The notes under the pieces were generated by a model. It had not been told where the DNA came from, did no database searches, and was given only the letters and a program-made list of their open reading frames with translations. A program made the translations under genes and the position numbers. Positions 23,309 through 34,560 of a stretch of 64,000 bases of DNA are shown piece after piece (the stretch's first letter is position 1; each line of letters starts with the position of its first letter). The DNA is from Mucor racemosus (Eukaryota; Mucoromycota; Mucoromycetes; Mucorales; Mucoraceae): positions 3,055,220 through 3,119,219 of the forward strand of contig JAPEHQ010000004.1 of assembly GCA_027405735.1 (NCBI GenBank). Direction: 5' to 3'.

Positions 23309-25905
23309 TAGTTTTGGTAAAAGAGTAATGTGCGTAGATAGTAGAAAGTGATAATTATACAAGGAATGCTATCCCAGATTAGTTAGCTTATTTTTACAAT
23401 AAGAATTACAATGCAACTCAAAAGGTTCATTATTATCTTAAAAGGTACTATAATAACCTGTGACCGTAACACCAAATTTGGAATGAGGGTATACATATTA
23501 TTTTTTTGAGTAAAACCGAGGAGGATATTCTTTTGTACACATTTTTGAGGACATCTCCACGAAAAATCAATATTTTCAAGAAATTTAAATTGGGACCTAG
23601 AGAGCTCAACGAGGTTGATGGTATGAATGTAAAAAAATTCTGCTCAATTTAACGAATATTTTGGAATCTATTACGAAAATGTCAAAAAAATGAAATAAAA
23701 AAAAAAGATGCCCGAATATTTTCAAACTCAGATATGTTAAAGAGAATTTTAAAACAAGTAATTTTTATTATAAAAAAGTCTTTGGGTATCTTAATTTTTT
23801 GCAGAGATATTAAGGCTCAAAGTTTCAATTTTTCATATTTAAGCTGTAAAAACCAAAATTGGAAGAAAAAATTATCGGTTTTTCCAAATTTATTCGACAG
23901 ATGCTATAGTGATAGTCTGTAGATAATTAATTGTTATTTGTAGCCCTTAAAAATCTGTATCTAATCAGACTAATTTCAATAAGATGTTTTTACTATTTTG
24001 TTATAAAAATCGCTCAAAATCGCGATTTTTGGATGGGGGTTGGGGTCAAAAAACAAGAGTATAACTTCAAATCTTCACTACTCCTGGAAAAATTAATGTT
24101 TTTGAAAAAACTAAAAACAGATCTATATATATTGTTGCTCGCAATTATTTTTATGGAACTGACATTTTGTTTAATAATTTACTGGAAAATGATATTAATA
24201 ATTTATAAGTTTTTAGTGTGTTTTATGGGGTAAATCCTTTGAATTTTTATTTTGGCTCTATTTGTATCTAACAAATAATATCCCTATAATATAGACAAAA
24301 AATGTTTATTATAATTTCAAGTAATGTTTACATAATAAAATCAATAGGTATGCTTGTTTTTCTGATAACTCTATAATTTTTTGAACGGCTATATCTCCGC
24401 AAAAAAAATAGCTAAAAATATATGAATAGCACCATAATTATTGCAGCATTAATTTGTATTAGAATCCACTCTTACCTCAGCATATGAAAAAATTTATGGG
24501 AAAAATGTTGGAGATCTGATTTTTAGGAAAAAAAATCCATTTTAACTTGTGGAGTGTAACTTTTATAATTTATGGAGTGTAACTTATAATATATACATCA
24601 GCCAAGAAAGTTACACTCCATATATTATAAGTTACACTCCATAAATTATAAAAGTTACACTCCACAAGTTAAAATGGATTTTTTTTCCTAAAAATCAGAT
24701 CTCCAACATTTTTCCCATAAATTTTTTCATATGCTGAGGTAAGAGTGGATTCTAATACAAATTAATGCTGCAATAATTATGGTGCTATTCATATATTTTT
24801 AGCTATTTTTTTTGCGGAGATATAGCCGTTCAAAAAATTATAGAGTTATCAGAAAAACAAGCATACCTATTGATTTTATTATGTAAACATTACTTGAAAT
24901 TATAATAAACATTTTTTGTCTATATTATAGGGATATTATTTGTTAGATACAAATAGAGCCAAAATAAAAATTCAAAGGATTTACCCCATAAAACACACTA
25001 AAAACTTATAAATTATTAATATCATTTTCCAGTAAATTATTAAACAAAATGTCAGTTCCATAAAAATAATTGCGAGCAACAATATATATAGATCTGTTTT
25101 TAGTTTTTTCAAAAACATTAATTTTTCCAGGAGTAGTGAAGATTTGAAGTTATACTCTTGTTTTTTGACCCCAACCCCCATCCAAAAATCGCGATTTTGA
25201 GCGATTTTTATAACAAAATAGTAAAAACATCTTATTGAAATTAGTCTGATTAGATACAGATTTTTAAGGGCTACAAATAACAATTAATTATCTACAGACT
25301 ATCACTATAGCATCTGTCGAATAAATTTGGAAAAACCGATAATTTTTTCTTCCAATTTTGGTTTTTACAGCTTAAATATGAAAAATTGAAACTTTGAGCC
25401 TTAATATCTCTGCAAAAAATTAAGATACCCAAAGACTTTTTTATAATAAAAATTACTTGTTTTAAAATTCTCTTTAACATATCTGAGTTTGAAAATATTC
25501 GGGCATCTTTTTTTTTTATTTCATTTTTTTGACATTTTCGTAATAGATTCCAAAATATTCGTTAAATTGAGCAGAATTTTTTTACATTCATACCATCAAC
25601 CTCGTTGAGCTCTCTAGGTCCCAATTTAAATTTCTTGAAAATATTGATTTTTCGTGGAGATGTCCTCAAAAATGTGTACAAAAGAATATCCTCCTCGGTT
25701 TTACTCAAAAAAATAATATGTATACCCTCATTCCAAATTTGGTGTTACGGTCACAGGTTATTATAGTACCTTTTAAGATAATAATGAACCTTTTGAGTTG
25801 CATTGTAATTCTTATTGTAAAAATAAGCTAACTAATCTGGGATAGCATTCCTTGTATAATTATCACTTTCTACTATCTACGCACATTACTGTTTTACCAA
25901 AACTA
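23309..25905. repeat. giant near-perfect inverted repeat (1.285-kb arms, 27-bp centre)
   Basis: The left arm 23309-24593 and right arm 24621-25905 are reverse complements, with the dyad axis at 24607. The only difference I found by eye is one base near 23323/25891. The unpaired centre is 24594-24620. Both sides of the centre carry GGAGTGTAAC or its complement, and the arm repeats this motif twice more. Identical frames read outward on opposite strands in the two arms (for example 23931-24233 plus and 24981-25283 minus), but they are just arm content. Each arm contains a copy of dispersed family A in its outer third. No target duplication flanks the structure. Such long palindromes are unstable in vivo and are also a known assembly/chimera artefact. 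Confidence 0.95.
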
Positions 25906-26517
25906 GCGCTCAAAAAATGGCCGGGCCCAAGCGAGCGCAAGCAATTTCACCAAGCATTTGTCGAGTCTAAAATATTTGAAAGTTACTCAAGCAAGCCCAA
26001 GCCCAAGCAACGGCCCGTCGAGCAGTTGTATATCGAGTATTCTCAGTTTTGAAAGCAAGCAAGCAAGCATAAATCAAGCATTATTATCTAAATTTTTAAA
26101 AAGTCAAGCAAGTCGAGCACGAGCATATAAGCAAGCGAGCAAATCCGAGTGCAAACGCAAGGATAGTACTATATATTTTCAGCGTAATATTGGTTCAAAG
26201 TGTGCTAAATTTTGAAAATTTTAAAGCTAAAATTGCATAAATTGAATGAAATTGTCCTGCGTTACATGCTTGTTTATTTGATTTGAAAGCAGGAAAGCAA
26301 ACAGATTTACACGCAAGCAAGCCTCTTTCAATTTGAAGCATTTCGAGCAAGCATACAAGCAAGCTTTCAATGTTTTCGTCGAGCGCCAGCAGGAAATTGC
26401 TTAAAAAATTTAATCAAACAAGCCAAAGCAAGCACTAACCTGAAAAAAGCACAATTCAAGCGAGTCCGAGCATAGGGCTCGCTCGATTGCGTATGCTCGT
26501 ACTGCTCGATTGCGGTT
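25906..26517. repeat. GCAAGC-rich degenerate repeat, copy 1
   Basis: This is a stretch of irregular GCAAGC/CGAGC units starting exactly where the palindrome arm ends. Its right end (CATAGGGCTCGCTCG..TATGCTCG..CTGCTCGATTGCG) matches, in reverse complement, the block at 48917-49165. The open frames across it are low-complexity Ser/Lys/Ala strings and are not credible genes. Confidence 0.65.
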
Positions 26518-26589
26518 ATTACGGTGGATGCAATAAGCATGTCTTAAATATAAAAAGCTCATTTAATGTAAAGCAAAAGTATCTATCGA

Positions 26590-26768
26590 TTGAGCCATTG
26601 CGGAACCTTCTAGCTGCATTTTTCATAGAGAAAATGAGATTTATGTCATTTGTTTTTCAAATTCAGAATCTGAGATGAGGGTATACAGCGAAAAATGGAA
26701 GCTAGAAACGAAGGCACCTCTTTGTACACATTCTTGAGGATGTCTCCAGGAAAAATCAATATTTTGAA
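26590..26768 (-). repeat. dispersed repeat family A, partial copy
   Basis: This fragment is related to 23486-23600 and, in reverse, 2450-2620. It shows TGAGATGAGGGTATACA, TTTGTACACATTCTTGAGGA and TCTCCAGGAAAAATCAATAT. It runs directly into the LTR relic on its right. Confidence 0.55.
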
Positions 26769-27070
26769 AAGTGATTTATCGAAAGGTAAATCGTATGAAA
26801 TTAATCAAATAAAAAAGTACCGTTTTATTATGAGCTTATAGAGAGGGTTTATATACTAATTGGATGAGTGTATTAGATGTGAATGATAATATAATTAGAA
26901 TGAGCATTTGAATATTGTGTGAATATTTTGGAATTATGCTTCTATTATTCAATAGTAGCATGATGATAGACGCATTAAATACAGTATGACCTTGATTGAT
27001 TTGTATGTTGAGCACCATAGTTTGACGGATGTTTGAAATTGGTAATTCGGTAATTCCTAATTCTGATAGA
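26769..27070 (+). repeat. decayed LTR relic
   Basis: It aligns along its length to 4530-4840 and, in its right half, to the intact LTR. It shares TATCGAAAGGTAAAT, GAGCTTATAGAG and TTGGTAATTCGGTAATTCC, ending in CTGATAGAT. It lies about 210 bp upstream of the complete element in the same orientation, but it is much more diverged and is an older insertion. Confidence 0.6.
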
Positions 27071-27281
27071 TAAAAAAGAACTAAATTGGATCAGGTAGAG
27101 GAGGTTGAGAGTTGTATGTAGATAACAGTTATTTCCAATACAATAAAAAAATAAAAACTACAAGTGATTATATCACAGAGAACGTAGAGTCTGTATTCTT
27201 ACGTTAAAAAAGGAAGCCATGAACCGTCAGGTCCTGAATTCTAAAAGCATTTATACCATTTCAATTCCATTTGGATGTCAG

Positions 27282-27943
27282 TGTGCTGAACTAGGATACT
27301 ATTTCCCCACATAAGAAATTAAATGTTATCTCACATAAAACCATGCTCTAATATTTCAATAGAGATAACATGAATTTAACAGTAAATACAGAAAGTATTA
27401 GTAATTTAACATATAAATAAAATAGACCGAATCATAAACAAAGCAAATTGATTCATAAAATAAGCTGAAGAAACACATAGATCAAAGTAAGGATTGCTCT
27501 ATGCGGATCATTAACAAATATGCCAAAAACGGGCATTAAAAGACCGCCTTGATTATGTAAATCAAGAAGCTCAATATAAACTTTAAAATCACAAACAAAC
27601 TAATTGATTTACCAAAAAGAATAAACATATGGATATTGCATGAAGACAATGGAATCATGCTTCAATCATTTAATAAGTAGCATGATGATATATGTATGGA
27701 ATGCAGCATTGTCTGATTCGCATGTTAAACATCACGGTTTGACAGAAGTCCTAAGTTGGTAATTCGGTTATTCCTAATTCTGATAGATCACTGACAGTTA
27801 CGGTGCAACTCCCAGATATAACAAAAGCACAACTAATATAAATAGAGTAGAAATATAGACCTATTGCACACTATCCATTTTTTGAATAAAGAAGGATTTA
27901 AACTGTATCTTTTTTCAAAGCTTTTATTCTACATTTTACTGCA
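27282..27943 (+). repeat. 5' LTR
   Basis: This 662-bp direct repeat carries a probable promoter TATA element, ATATAAATAG, near 27837, followed by AATAAAGAAGG, a likely polyadenylation signal, about 50 bp before the end. The end sequence is ACTGCA. Confidence 0.95.
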
Positions 27944-27979
27944 TTTTTTACAGTTTACATCAATTATTGATTCTACCTT

Positions 27980-30568
27980 ATGTCTTCTATCGTCTCTGAT
28001 TCTCCCTTGTCTCCCGAGCAACCTTTGTCTCCTGAACCCTTGGAGGAGTCTTTATTACCTTCTACTGCCATGTCGGTTGCTACTGAGAAGCTGAAGAACA
28101 TAGAAATCTCTCCTCCTCCTCCTACCGTAGATGAAGAAGATAAGCTTAGTACTACATCTGATCAAGAGATCTTGGAAGATGCTCGCCCTCCTGCACCTGT
28201 TTCTCACAAAGAAATTTTGAAAAGAACTTTGCAAAAAAAGGAAAAAGTAAAGAAGGACTACCTTGAAGCAATGTGTAATTTGGAAACTGTTGCAGGGAAT
28301 AAGAAAGCGAATGAACTTCGGGAAGTCTTATCAAACTTGGAATTGCACATCAAGACTTTGACTGCAGGTCTCAAGGCTACAAACTCAACAAGTAAATTGG
28401 CAATCTCTTCTGGGCTTAAGATTAGCAAAAGGGACCTCCCAAAGTTCCAGTTGGAGGATAGTAAGAGCAAGCCTTTTCCTCAAGAAGAAGTTTACAAATC
28501 CGTTGATCACTTTTTAGGTGAATTTGAAAAAATTGTTTATTCGTCTGGGCAAGACATAAACGATGTATGGAAAAAATATATTCCTTTAACCCTGCCTTAT
28601 GATCTTGACGACTGGATGAAGACAGTGGTCCTCAAATGTGTCTCTTGGTTGGAGGTCAAGTCCGTCTTTGCTAAGAAATTTGGCACTGTAATTTCCAAAT
28701 TACACAAGAAGAGAGCCGTCATGACCATGGCTATTGAAGATGATGAAACGTTGGATGAATATTCCATTCGATTTTTCCGTACCGCAGGGGAAGCTGGCTA
28801 CCATCGAGAAGACTCAACACTTGGAGATATCTTTCTACTTAGTCTTCCTGATGAGTGGCAGCTTAATATCTCAACTGTCTTGTTGTCGCGTACCCACCAG
28901 CAAGGATGGACTCCTTCAGAAATCTCAACTGTTGCTCTCAATTTACTTGGAGAAAGAACGCCAGGTTCCTGGAATACCAGCCGTAAGTCAAGCAATCCTC
29001 CGTTGAAACGAAAGTTTCACTCTGAGAAGTCTGTCGCTGCTTCTGTGTCTTCTGGTGTGGATCTCACCTCTGAGTTGCCTAAAGCAAGGATGTTGGGGGA
29101 GAAAAATAGGCCAAACCGCGCTACCAAGAACCCTGCTCCTTGCCGCCATTGCGGTCGTACTTGGCGCCATGGCCACACTTGTGAAGAATATCATGCTGCC
29201 AAGAAGCAAAAGTCTGCTTCTGTTTCCGTTTTGTCGGTCTCTTCTGCTTCTAAAAGTGAAGGAAATGAAAATGAAAATTTAGAAAATAGTATCAAGGAAA
29301 TTTATGAAAATGGAGCATATCCTTGTAAGTCGAAAAAGACAAACAATAACAATAATATGAAACTAATAACACCTTTACTATTAAATAATAGGAGAGTAAT
29401 TGGCAAAGTTGATCCTGGCTCTGATATTAGTTTTATAAATATTAAAATTTTAAATAAAGATTTCTCATCTATTAAAACAATCAAGACAAATGGTTACCTA
29501 AATTTCCTTTCAGTAAATGATAATAAACAAAACAGCTCTGTAACTAGAGTTGGTAAAACTGAGCCAATGGAAGTTACGTACACAAATAACATTAAATTTA
29601 AACATGAATTTGAGGTAATCGAATTTAATGATGAATTGTCAACTGAATTTGATGTCCTTCTTGGTATCGACATTCTCCCAAAATTAAATATCTATCTGAG
29701 TGGTGTAGCCTTTAAATGGCCTGATTCAGATAGAGAAAATGAATTGAAACAATTTGAAGACATAAATCATGATCCTGAAAATACGTTTAACCCTGAAAAA
29801 GCAGATTATGGGACGCCAAGCGAAAGAAAGGAATTATTAGCTTTAATTCAACCAGCTTTGGAAAAAAACATTGCCATTCCTAGTGATTCTGCTTGTACTA
29901 TGCCTGAATCAGTTGTAAAAATAAAAATAACAAATCCTAGCAATTGCTTTGTTCGTCAATACCCCTTAGCTGTTAATGCAAATGCCGAAATCAAGATACA
30001 ACTGGAACAATGGTTGAAAGATGGAATTGTTGAAATAACAAAACCTGATCCTACTTTCCATTCGCCTTTACTAGCTGTACCCAAACGTGATCCAGTTACT
30101 GGAAAACAAACCAAATTAAGAATTTGTTGTGATTTGAGAAGAATCAACGCAGCAATATCTGACAATGATTGTCATGAAAACTTTGCCATTCCAAAAATTC
30201 AGGAAATATTTGGTAGAGTATCAGGTCGTGCTAATATAATAAGTGTTTTAGACCTAAAACAAGCGTATTTTGCATACCCTGTGTCACCTGAATCGAGACG
30301 TTGCCTCATATTTAGTCATAATAATATTACATATCAATGGGCTCGTGCACCTTTCGGATTGAAATTTCTAGTAAGCCAGTTCGTTTATAATATGTCAGTT
30401 TTATTCAATGGCATTGAACAAGAACTGAGAAATGAAGTAAAAAAGTATATGTCAAAGAAAATAAAGATATTAGCAAAATTGACAGTGAATTCCAAGGTAG
30501 TCTGGAGCATTATGTCGATGATATTGTTCTCTTTTCTAAAGATGTACAAACACAAATTATCCTTATAA
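27980..30568 (+). CDS. retrotransposon Gag-protease-partial reverse transcriptase
   Basis: This 862-codon frame starts at an ATG 36 nt after the 5' LTR. Gag covers about residues 1-380, including a coiled-coil-like KKEKVKKDYLEAMCNLE and a capsid-like region (LDEYSIRFFRTAGEAGY). A variant zinc knuckle CRHCGRTWRHGHTC lies near residue 386. The aspartic protease active site reads VDPGSDISF near 476 (Pro where Thr/Ser is usual), with the partner motif LLGIDIL near 560. Reverse transcriptase begins near 660 (YPLAVNANAEIKIQLEQWL) and retains VLDLKQAYF, the first catalytic Asp, and ARAPFGLKF. The frame then drifts: after about 30440 the encoded residues no longer match RT, and it stops at 30568, before the YVDD box, which lies in another frame. 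Protein production therefore needs a frameshift or is broken. Confidence 0.88.
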   Translation: MSSIVSDSPLSPEQPLSPEPLEESLLPSTAMSVATEKLKNIEISPPPPTVDEEDKLSTTSDQEILEDARPPAPVSHKEILKRTLQKKEKVKKDYLEAMCNLETVAGNKKANELREVLSNLELHIKTLTAGLKATNSTSKLAISSGLKISKRDLPKFQLEDSKSKPFPQEEVYKSVDHFLGEFEKIVYSSGQDINDVWKKYIPLTLPYDLDDWMKTVVLKCVSWLEVKSVFAKKFGTVISKLHKKRAVMTMAIEDDETLDEYSIRFFRTAGEAGYHREDSTLGDIFLLSLPDEWQLNISTVLLSRTHQQGWTPSEISTVALNLLGERTPGSWNTSRKSSNPPLKRKFHSEKSVAASVSSGVDLTSELPKARMLGEKNRPNRATKNPAPCRHCGRTWRHGHTCEEYHAAKKQKSASVSVLSVSSASKSEGNENENLENSIKEIYENGAYPCKSKKTNNNNNMKLITPLLLNNRRVIGKVDPGSDISFINIKILNKDFSSIKTIKTNGYLNFLSVNDNKQNSSVTRVGKTEPMEVTYTNNIKFKHEFEVIEFNDELSTEFDVLLGIDILPKLNIYLSGVAFKWPDSDRENELKQFEDINHDPENTFNPEKADYGTPSERKELLALIQPALEKNIAIPSDSACTMPESVVKIKITNPSNCFVRQYPLAVNANAEIKIQLEQWLKDGIVEITKPDPTFHSPLLAVPKRDPVTGKQTKLRICCDLRRINAAISDNDCHENFAIPKIQEIFGRVSGRANIISVLDLKQAYFAYPVSPESRRCLIFSHNNITYQWARAPFGLKFLVSQFVYNMSVLFNGIEQELRNEVKKYMSKKIKILAKLTVNSKVVWSIMSMILFSFLKMYKHKLSL

Positions 30569-32910
30569 ATTTAGTTGTAAATCGACTAACAAAAGTAAAC
30601 CTCAGAATCAATATTGACAAGTGCTCTTTCTTCCAAACAAGTGTTTATTTGCTTGGCTTTGTAATCAGTAGAAATGTCACCAAAATTGATACCAGAAAAT
30701 TATCTAACATTGATTCTTGGGAAATCCCAAAAACAACAAAACAAGTACGAAGCATTATGGGCATTATTTCTCACTTACGAGATTATTGTCCCATGTTGTC
30801 AAAGGTAGCTGCCCCAATTGATAGTCTACGAAACGAAAAAGACATCAAAAAGAAATGGACCCCGTTGCATACAGATCGACTCGAAAGAATAAAACGAATC
30901 TTAATGTCTAATCAAATTTTATATGCACCTGAACCATCGCAACCGTATTATTTACAAACTGATGCAAGTGTACTTGGCATTTCGGCTTGTCTATTTCAAA
31001 AAGATGAGTTTGATCGAATCAAACATATTGCATTTGCAAGTAGATCTCTTAATAGTGCAGAAAGAAATTGGTCGACTAATAGGAGAGAAACTGCTGCCAT
31101 TGTATATGGTTTCCAAAAGTATAAACCCTTACTATGGGGACACAATAATATAACTGTACTTTGTGATCACTTAGCCCTTACCTATTTGTTCACGTCGTCT
31201 ACTCTAAATAGTACACTTCAAAGTTACTTGGAAATATTGGGTGAATTCAATTTCTCGGTATCACATATCAAAGGTATGGAAAATATCTTAGCTGATCGAT
31301 TATCGAGATTGTACCCTGCCATTACTGAAGACGAAGAACTTGCTGATGAGCATGACCAGCAAATAAAAAAATTAGAAAAATTGATCCTGTTACGAAGAGC
31401 AAAAGGAGGAAACCAAGTTATAAAACAAAAGAAGGTGTACTCCAAGGATAAAAATCTAAATGTGCTTGCCGTCAAGATTAATAGTAAAGAATTTAAGGAA
31501 GCAACCACTGACTACATTTGCCCACCTGAAAGTGATAGAATCCAAATAATTAAAGATGCGCATAAATTTGGCCATTTTGGAATATCAGCTTGTGTAAAGC
31601 AAATTCAAACATATCATGGGCTGCACTGGAATTCTATATATAAAGATGTAAAAGAGGTGTTGTTGTCGTGTAAAGAGTGTGCAATGCATAATATAACCAA
31701 GAAAGGATTTAATCCATTGAAGAGTGTCGTATCGTATGAACCTTTTGAATTTATAGGACTCGACATGATTGGACCCTTACCCGTATCTGGGAAAGGAAAT
31801 TGCTATATCTTGGTTGTGGTTGATATTTGCACAAAATATATTATCGCTCGCCCAGCACCGAATAAACAAAGTGATACAATTGCTTCCTTGCTACTATCCA
31901 TTTTTTCTGATTACGGTTGTAGTGTAAATGTCATTGTCAGCGATAATGCCCGCGAATTTCGCAATTCCTTGTCGTCTTATATCAATAAAGCATTAAATAT
32001 TGATATGGTCTTTAGTACACCTTATTACCCCCAAGGGAATGGCCATAGCGAAAATGCGGTGAAAATAGTCATAAATACCCTACGAAAAATGTGCGGAAAT
32101 GACACATACAATTGGGATGATCGCTTACCTGTTGCTCAGTTGGTAATCAACATGAAAGTAAGAGACAGGACTGCAAGCACTCCATTTTCCCTAATGTACG
32201 CTCGACAAGTAAACATTGACCCCAAAAGAAAAAATAGAAACAATCGAAAAGCATTAACACTTGAAGAATTGCAAAAACGTGCAGAAATCATGAATGACAT
32301 TGTTTTTCCTGCTATACAACAGCGCACATTAGAATTAGCAAAGTTGTACAGCGATAAATTTAACAAAAAACATTATATACTTGAAAATATTCCCGTTGAT
32401 ACACCTGTAATGGTACGATTGGCGGAAGGACGTGCTAATAAATTAGCTCCAATGTATGCAGGACCCTATGTTATAGTACGTCGCACCCAAGCAGGAAATT
32501 ACGTTTTAAAAGACGATTCACATGAACTTCTCCATCGTGAATATACACCTTCTGAATTAAAAGTAGTTTCCCTTGATGAAACAGCTCTTGAAGAGAAAGT
32601 ATACGAAGTCGAGGAAATTCGCGACCACCGAACCTTATCAGATGGTACCACAGAATACTTGACTAAATGGAGTGGATATGGTGAAAGAGAAAATGATTGG
32701 CTCACACCTGACTTGTTCTCCTCCCCCATCCCAATTTCAAATTACTGGAAGAAAATTAAGGATCTTCGTAACCGTGAAACTTTACGTAAAAGAATCAATA
32801 ATACTTCACCCAAAGATACTGAAATAGACTCTACAAATAATTCACGCAAAACTAAATCCTCATCAAATAGCACTTTCCGTCGCAACAAGCGTCCTAAAAC
32901 TTCCAAGTAA
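30447..32910 (+). CDS. retrotransposon reverse transcriptase (3' half)-RNase H-integrase-chromodomain
   Basis: This frame, offset from the upstream one, is open from just after a stop near 30434. It carries the catalytic EHYVDDIVLFS (near 30510), the thumb (LLGFVISRN), RNase H (YLQTDASVLGISACLF, then NRRETAAIVYGFQKYKP), and an integrase HHCC finger (HKFGHFG..H, CKECAMH). The integrase core has acidic residues in GLDMIGPLP, VSDNAREF and GHSENAVK. The C-terminus is a chromodomain (VYEVEEIRDHR, TEYLTKWSGYGERENDWLTP), which in this group targets insertion to heterochromatin marks. A one-base change in the A6 run at 30439-30444 would explain the split from the upstream frame. The absence of a conserved slippery site and the mid-RT position argue for mutation or sequencing error over programmed shifting. 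Confidence 0.85.
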
Positions 32911-33107
32911 ACGAAAAAAAAAAAAAAAAAAAAAAAATCAGTTGCAATACTCTTTCTACCTATATTATCAATCAAATAAACAACAAAACTACAAAAAAAA
33001 AAAAATATTTTTTACTACTCCAAACAATAACTTTATAAAGAAATAGTTTCTCCAAATGTCGAATCTTCGGGTCAACTCAATGCTTGATTGAGTTTAGCGG
33101 GGGGGCA

Positions 33108-33769
33108 TGTGCTGAACTAGGATACTATTTCCCCACATAAGAAATTAAATGTTATCTCACATAAAACCATGCTCTAATATTTCAATAGAGATAACATGAA
33201 TTTAACAGTAAATACAGAAAGTATTAGTAATTTAACATATAAATAAAATAGACCGAATCATAAACAAAGCAAATTGATTCATAAAATAAGCTGAAGAAAC
33301 ACATAGATCAAAGTAAGGATTGCTCTATGCGGATCATTAACAAATATGCCAAAAACGGGCATTAAAAGACCGCCTTGATTATGTAAATCAAGAAGCTCAA
33401 TATAAACTTTAAAATCACAAACAAACTAATTGATTTACCAAAAAGAATAAACATATGGATATTGCATGAAGACAATGGAATCATGCTTCAATCATTTAAT
33501 AAGTAGCATGATGATATATGTATGGAATGCAGCATTGTCTGATTCGCATGTTAAACATCACGGTTTGACAGAAGTCCTAAGTTGGTAATTCGGTTATTCC
33601 TAATTCTGATAGATCACTGACAGTTACGGTGCAACTCCCAGATATAACAAAAGCACAACTAATATAAATAGAGTAGAAATATAGACCTATTGCACACTAT
33701 CCATTTTTTGAATAAAGAAGGATTTAAACTGTATCTTTTTTCAAAGCTTTTATTCTACATTTTACTGCA
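33108..33769 (+). repeat. 3' LTR
   Basis: This LTR appears base-for-base the same as 27282-27943 on inspection. It is preceded by the polypurine tract at 33098-33107 and followed by the second GTCAG. Confidence 0.95.
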
Positions 33770-33824
33770 GTCAGGTTCAATATGGGATTGAAATAAGACT
33801 TAACATAAGTAATAGACAAAAGCT

Positions 33825-34560
33825 TACTACAGAGGTCAACGAGCTCAATGGCATGAATGTAAAAAAAATGCTGTTCAATTTAATGAATATTTTGAAATCT
33901 GCTAGAAAAATGTCAAAAAAACGGAATAAAAAAAAAGATGCTCAGAATTTTTTATTTTGAAGTATGTTATAGAGTACTTTAAAATAAGTAAGCTTTATTA
34001 TCAGAAAGTGTCAGTTGTAATGAGTCAAATATTTTAGTTTCGTTCATGTAAAATCTTGCCTAATTCCTTATATAAATACAACAAGGAAATCATTACATGA
34101 TCCCTTGTTGACTTATCTGTCTTGTTACATTCCCTTTACTTTTATTAATTCACTAACAAATATCTAATTTACAAATAAGAACACCAACCTTCATTAATCC
34201 AGTGATCACCAATTTATAATAACAAGAATAACATCTATAAGCATATTATCCACCTTTGTTGTTAATCCAAAATTACAGATCATTATATTAGTATAGCTTA
34301 ATTTTTGCAGAAATATGAAGCCTCAAAGTCTTTAATTTTTAGCAGTAAAATATCTGTAAAAACCTGAAACATTAGTACTGAAAAATTAATACCAATTGCA
34401 AAAAATAGGAAATTTATGGATACTTATTCTTAGATTAAAGTTGGACATCTCAGGTACATTAGCATATTATTTTTCTTGATGTTATTTAGTGAAAAATAGT
34501 TGAACAGGGATAAAAAGTGAGACCCTGTTTTCAAGAAAAAAGCAGTGAGTTTTATGTGTT
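33825..34560 (-). repeat. dispersed repeat family A, copy interrupted by an LTR-like insert
   Basis: Blocks 33825-34010 and 34310-34560 are the reverse of 2370-1965 in order. Compared with that copy, about 300 bp (34011-34310) is inserted between the AAGTAAG block and ATAGCTTAATTTTTGC. The insert starts near TGTAATGAG and has a TATATAAATAC box, so it may be a solo LTR of a different family. Its right part (CCTTTGTTGTTAATCCAAAA) recurs at 3782-3802. Confidence 0.5.

Larger units (their letters stand above)
27277..33774 (+). mobile_element. complete Ty3/gypsy chromovirus-type LTR retrotransposon
   Basis: The element occupies 27282-33769 (6,488 bp) and is flanked by the 5-bp target duplication GTCAG (27277-27281 and 33770-33774). 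Two 662-bp LTRs (27282-27943, 33108-33769) start TGTGCTGAAC and end TTTACTGCA. They look identical by eye, which implies recent insertion. A G-rich polypurine tract (GCGGGGGGG) lies just before the 3' LTR. The internal order is Gag, zinc knuckle, protease, reverse transcriptase, RNase H, integrase and chromodomain, the order of Metaviridae-type chromoviruses. No TGG-type tRNA primer-binding site follows the 5' LTR, and Gag starts only 36 nt after it. Confidence 0.95.

Noticed and set aside
23734..25480. Two identical protein-like frames on opposite strands at 23734-24233 and 24981-25480.
   Set aside because: They are mirror copies in the palindrome arms, Lys/Leu/Ile/Phe-rich by composition, with no family, splice partner or conservation in the other family A copies.
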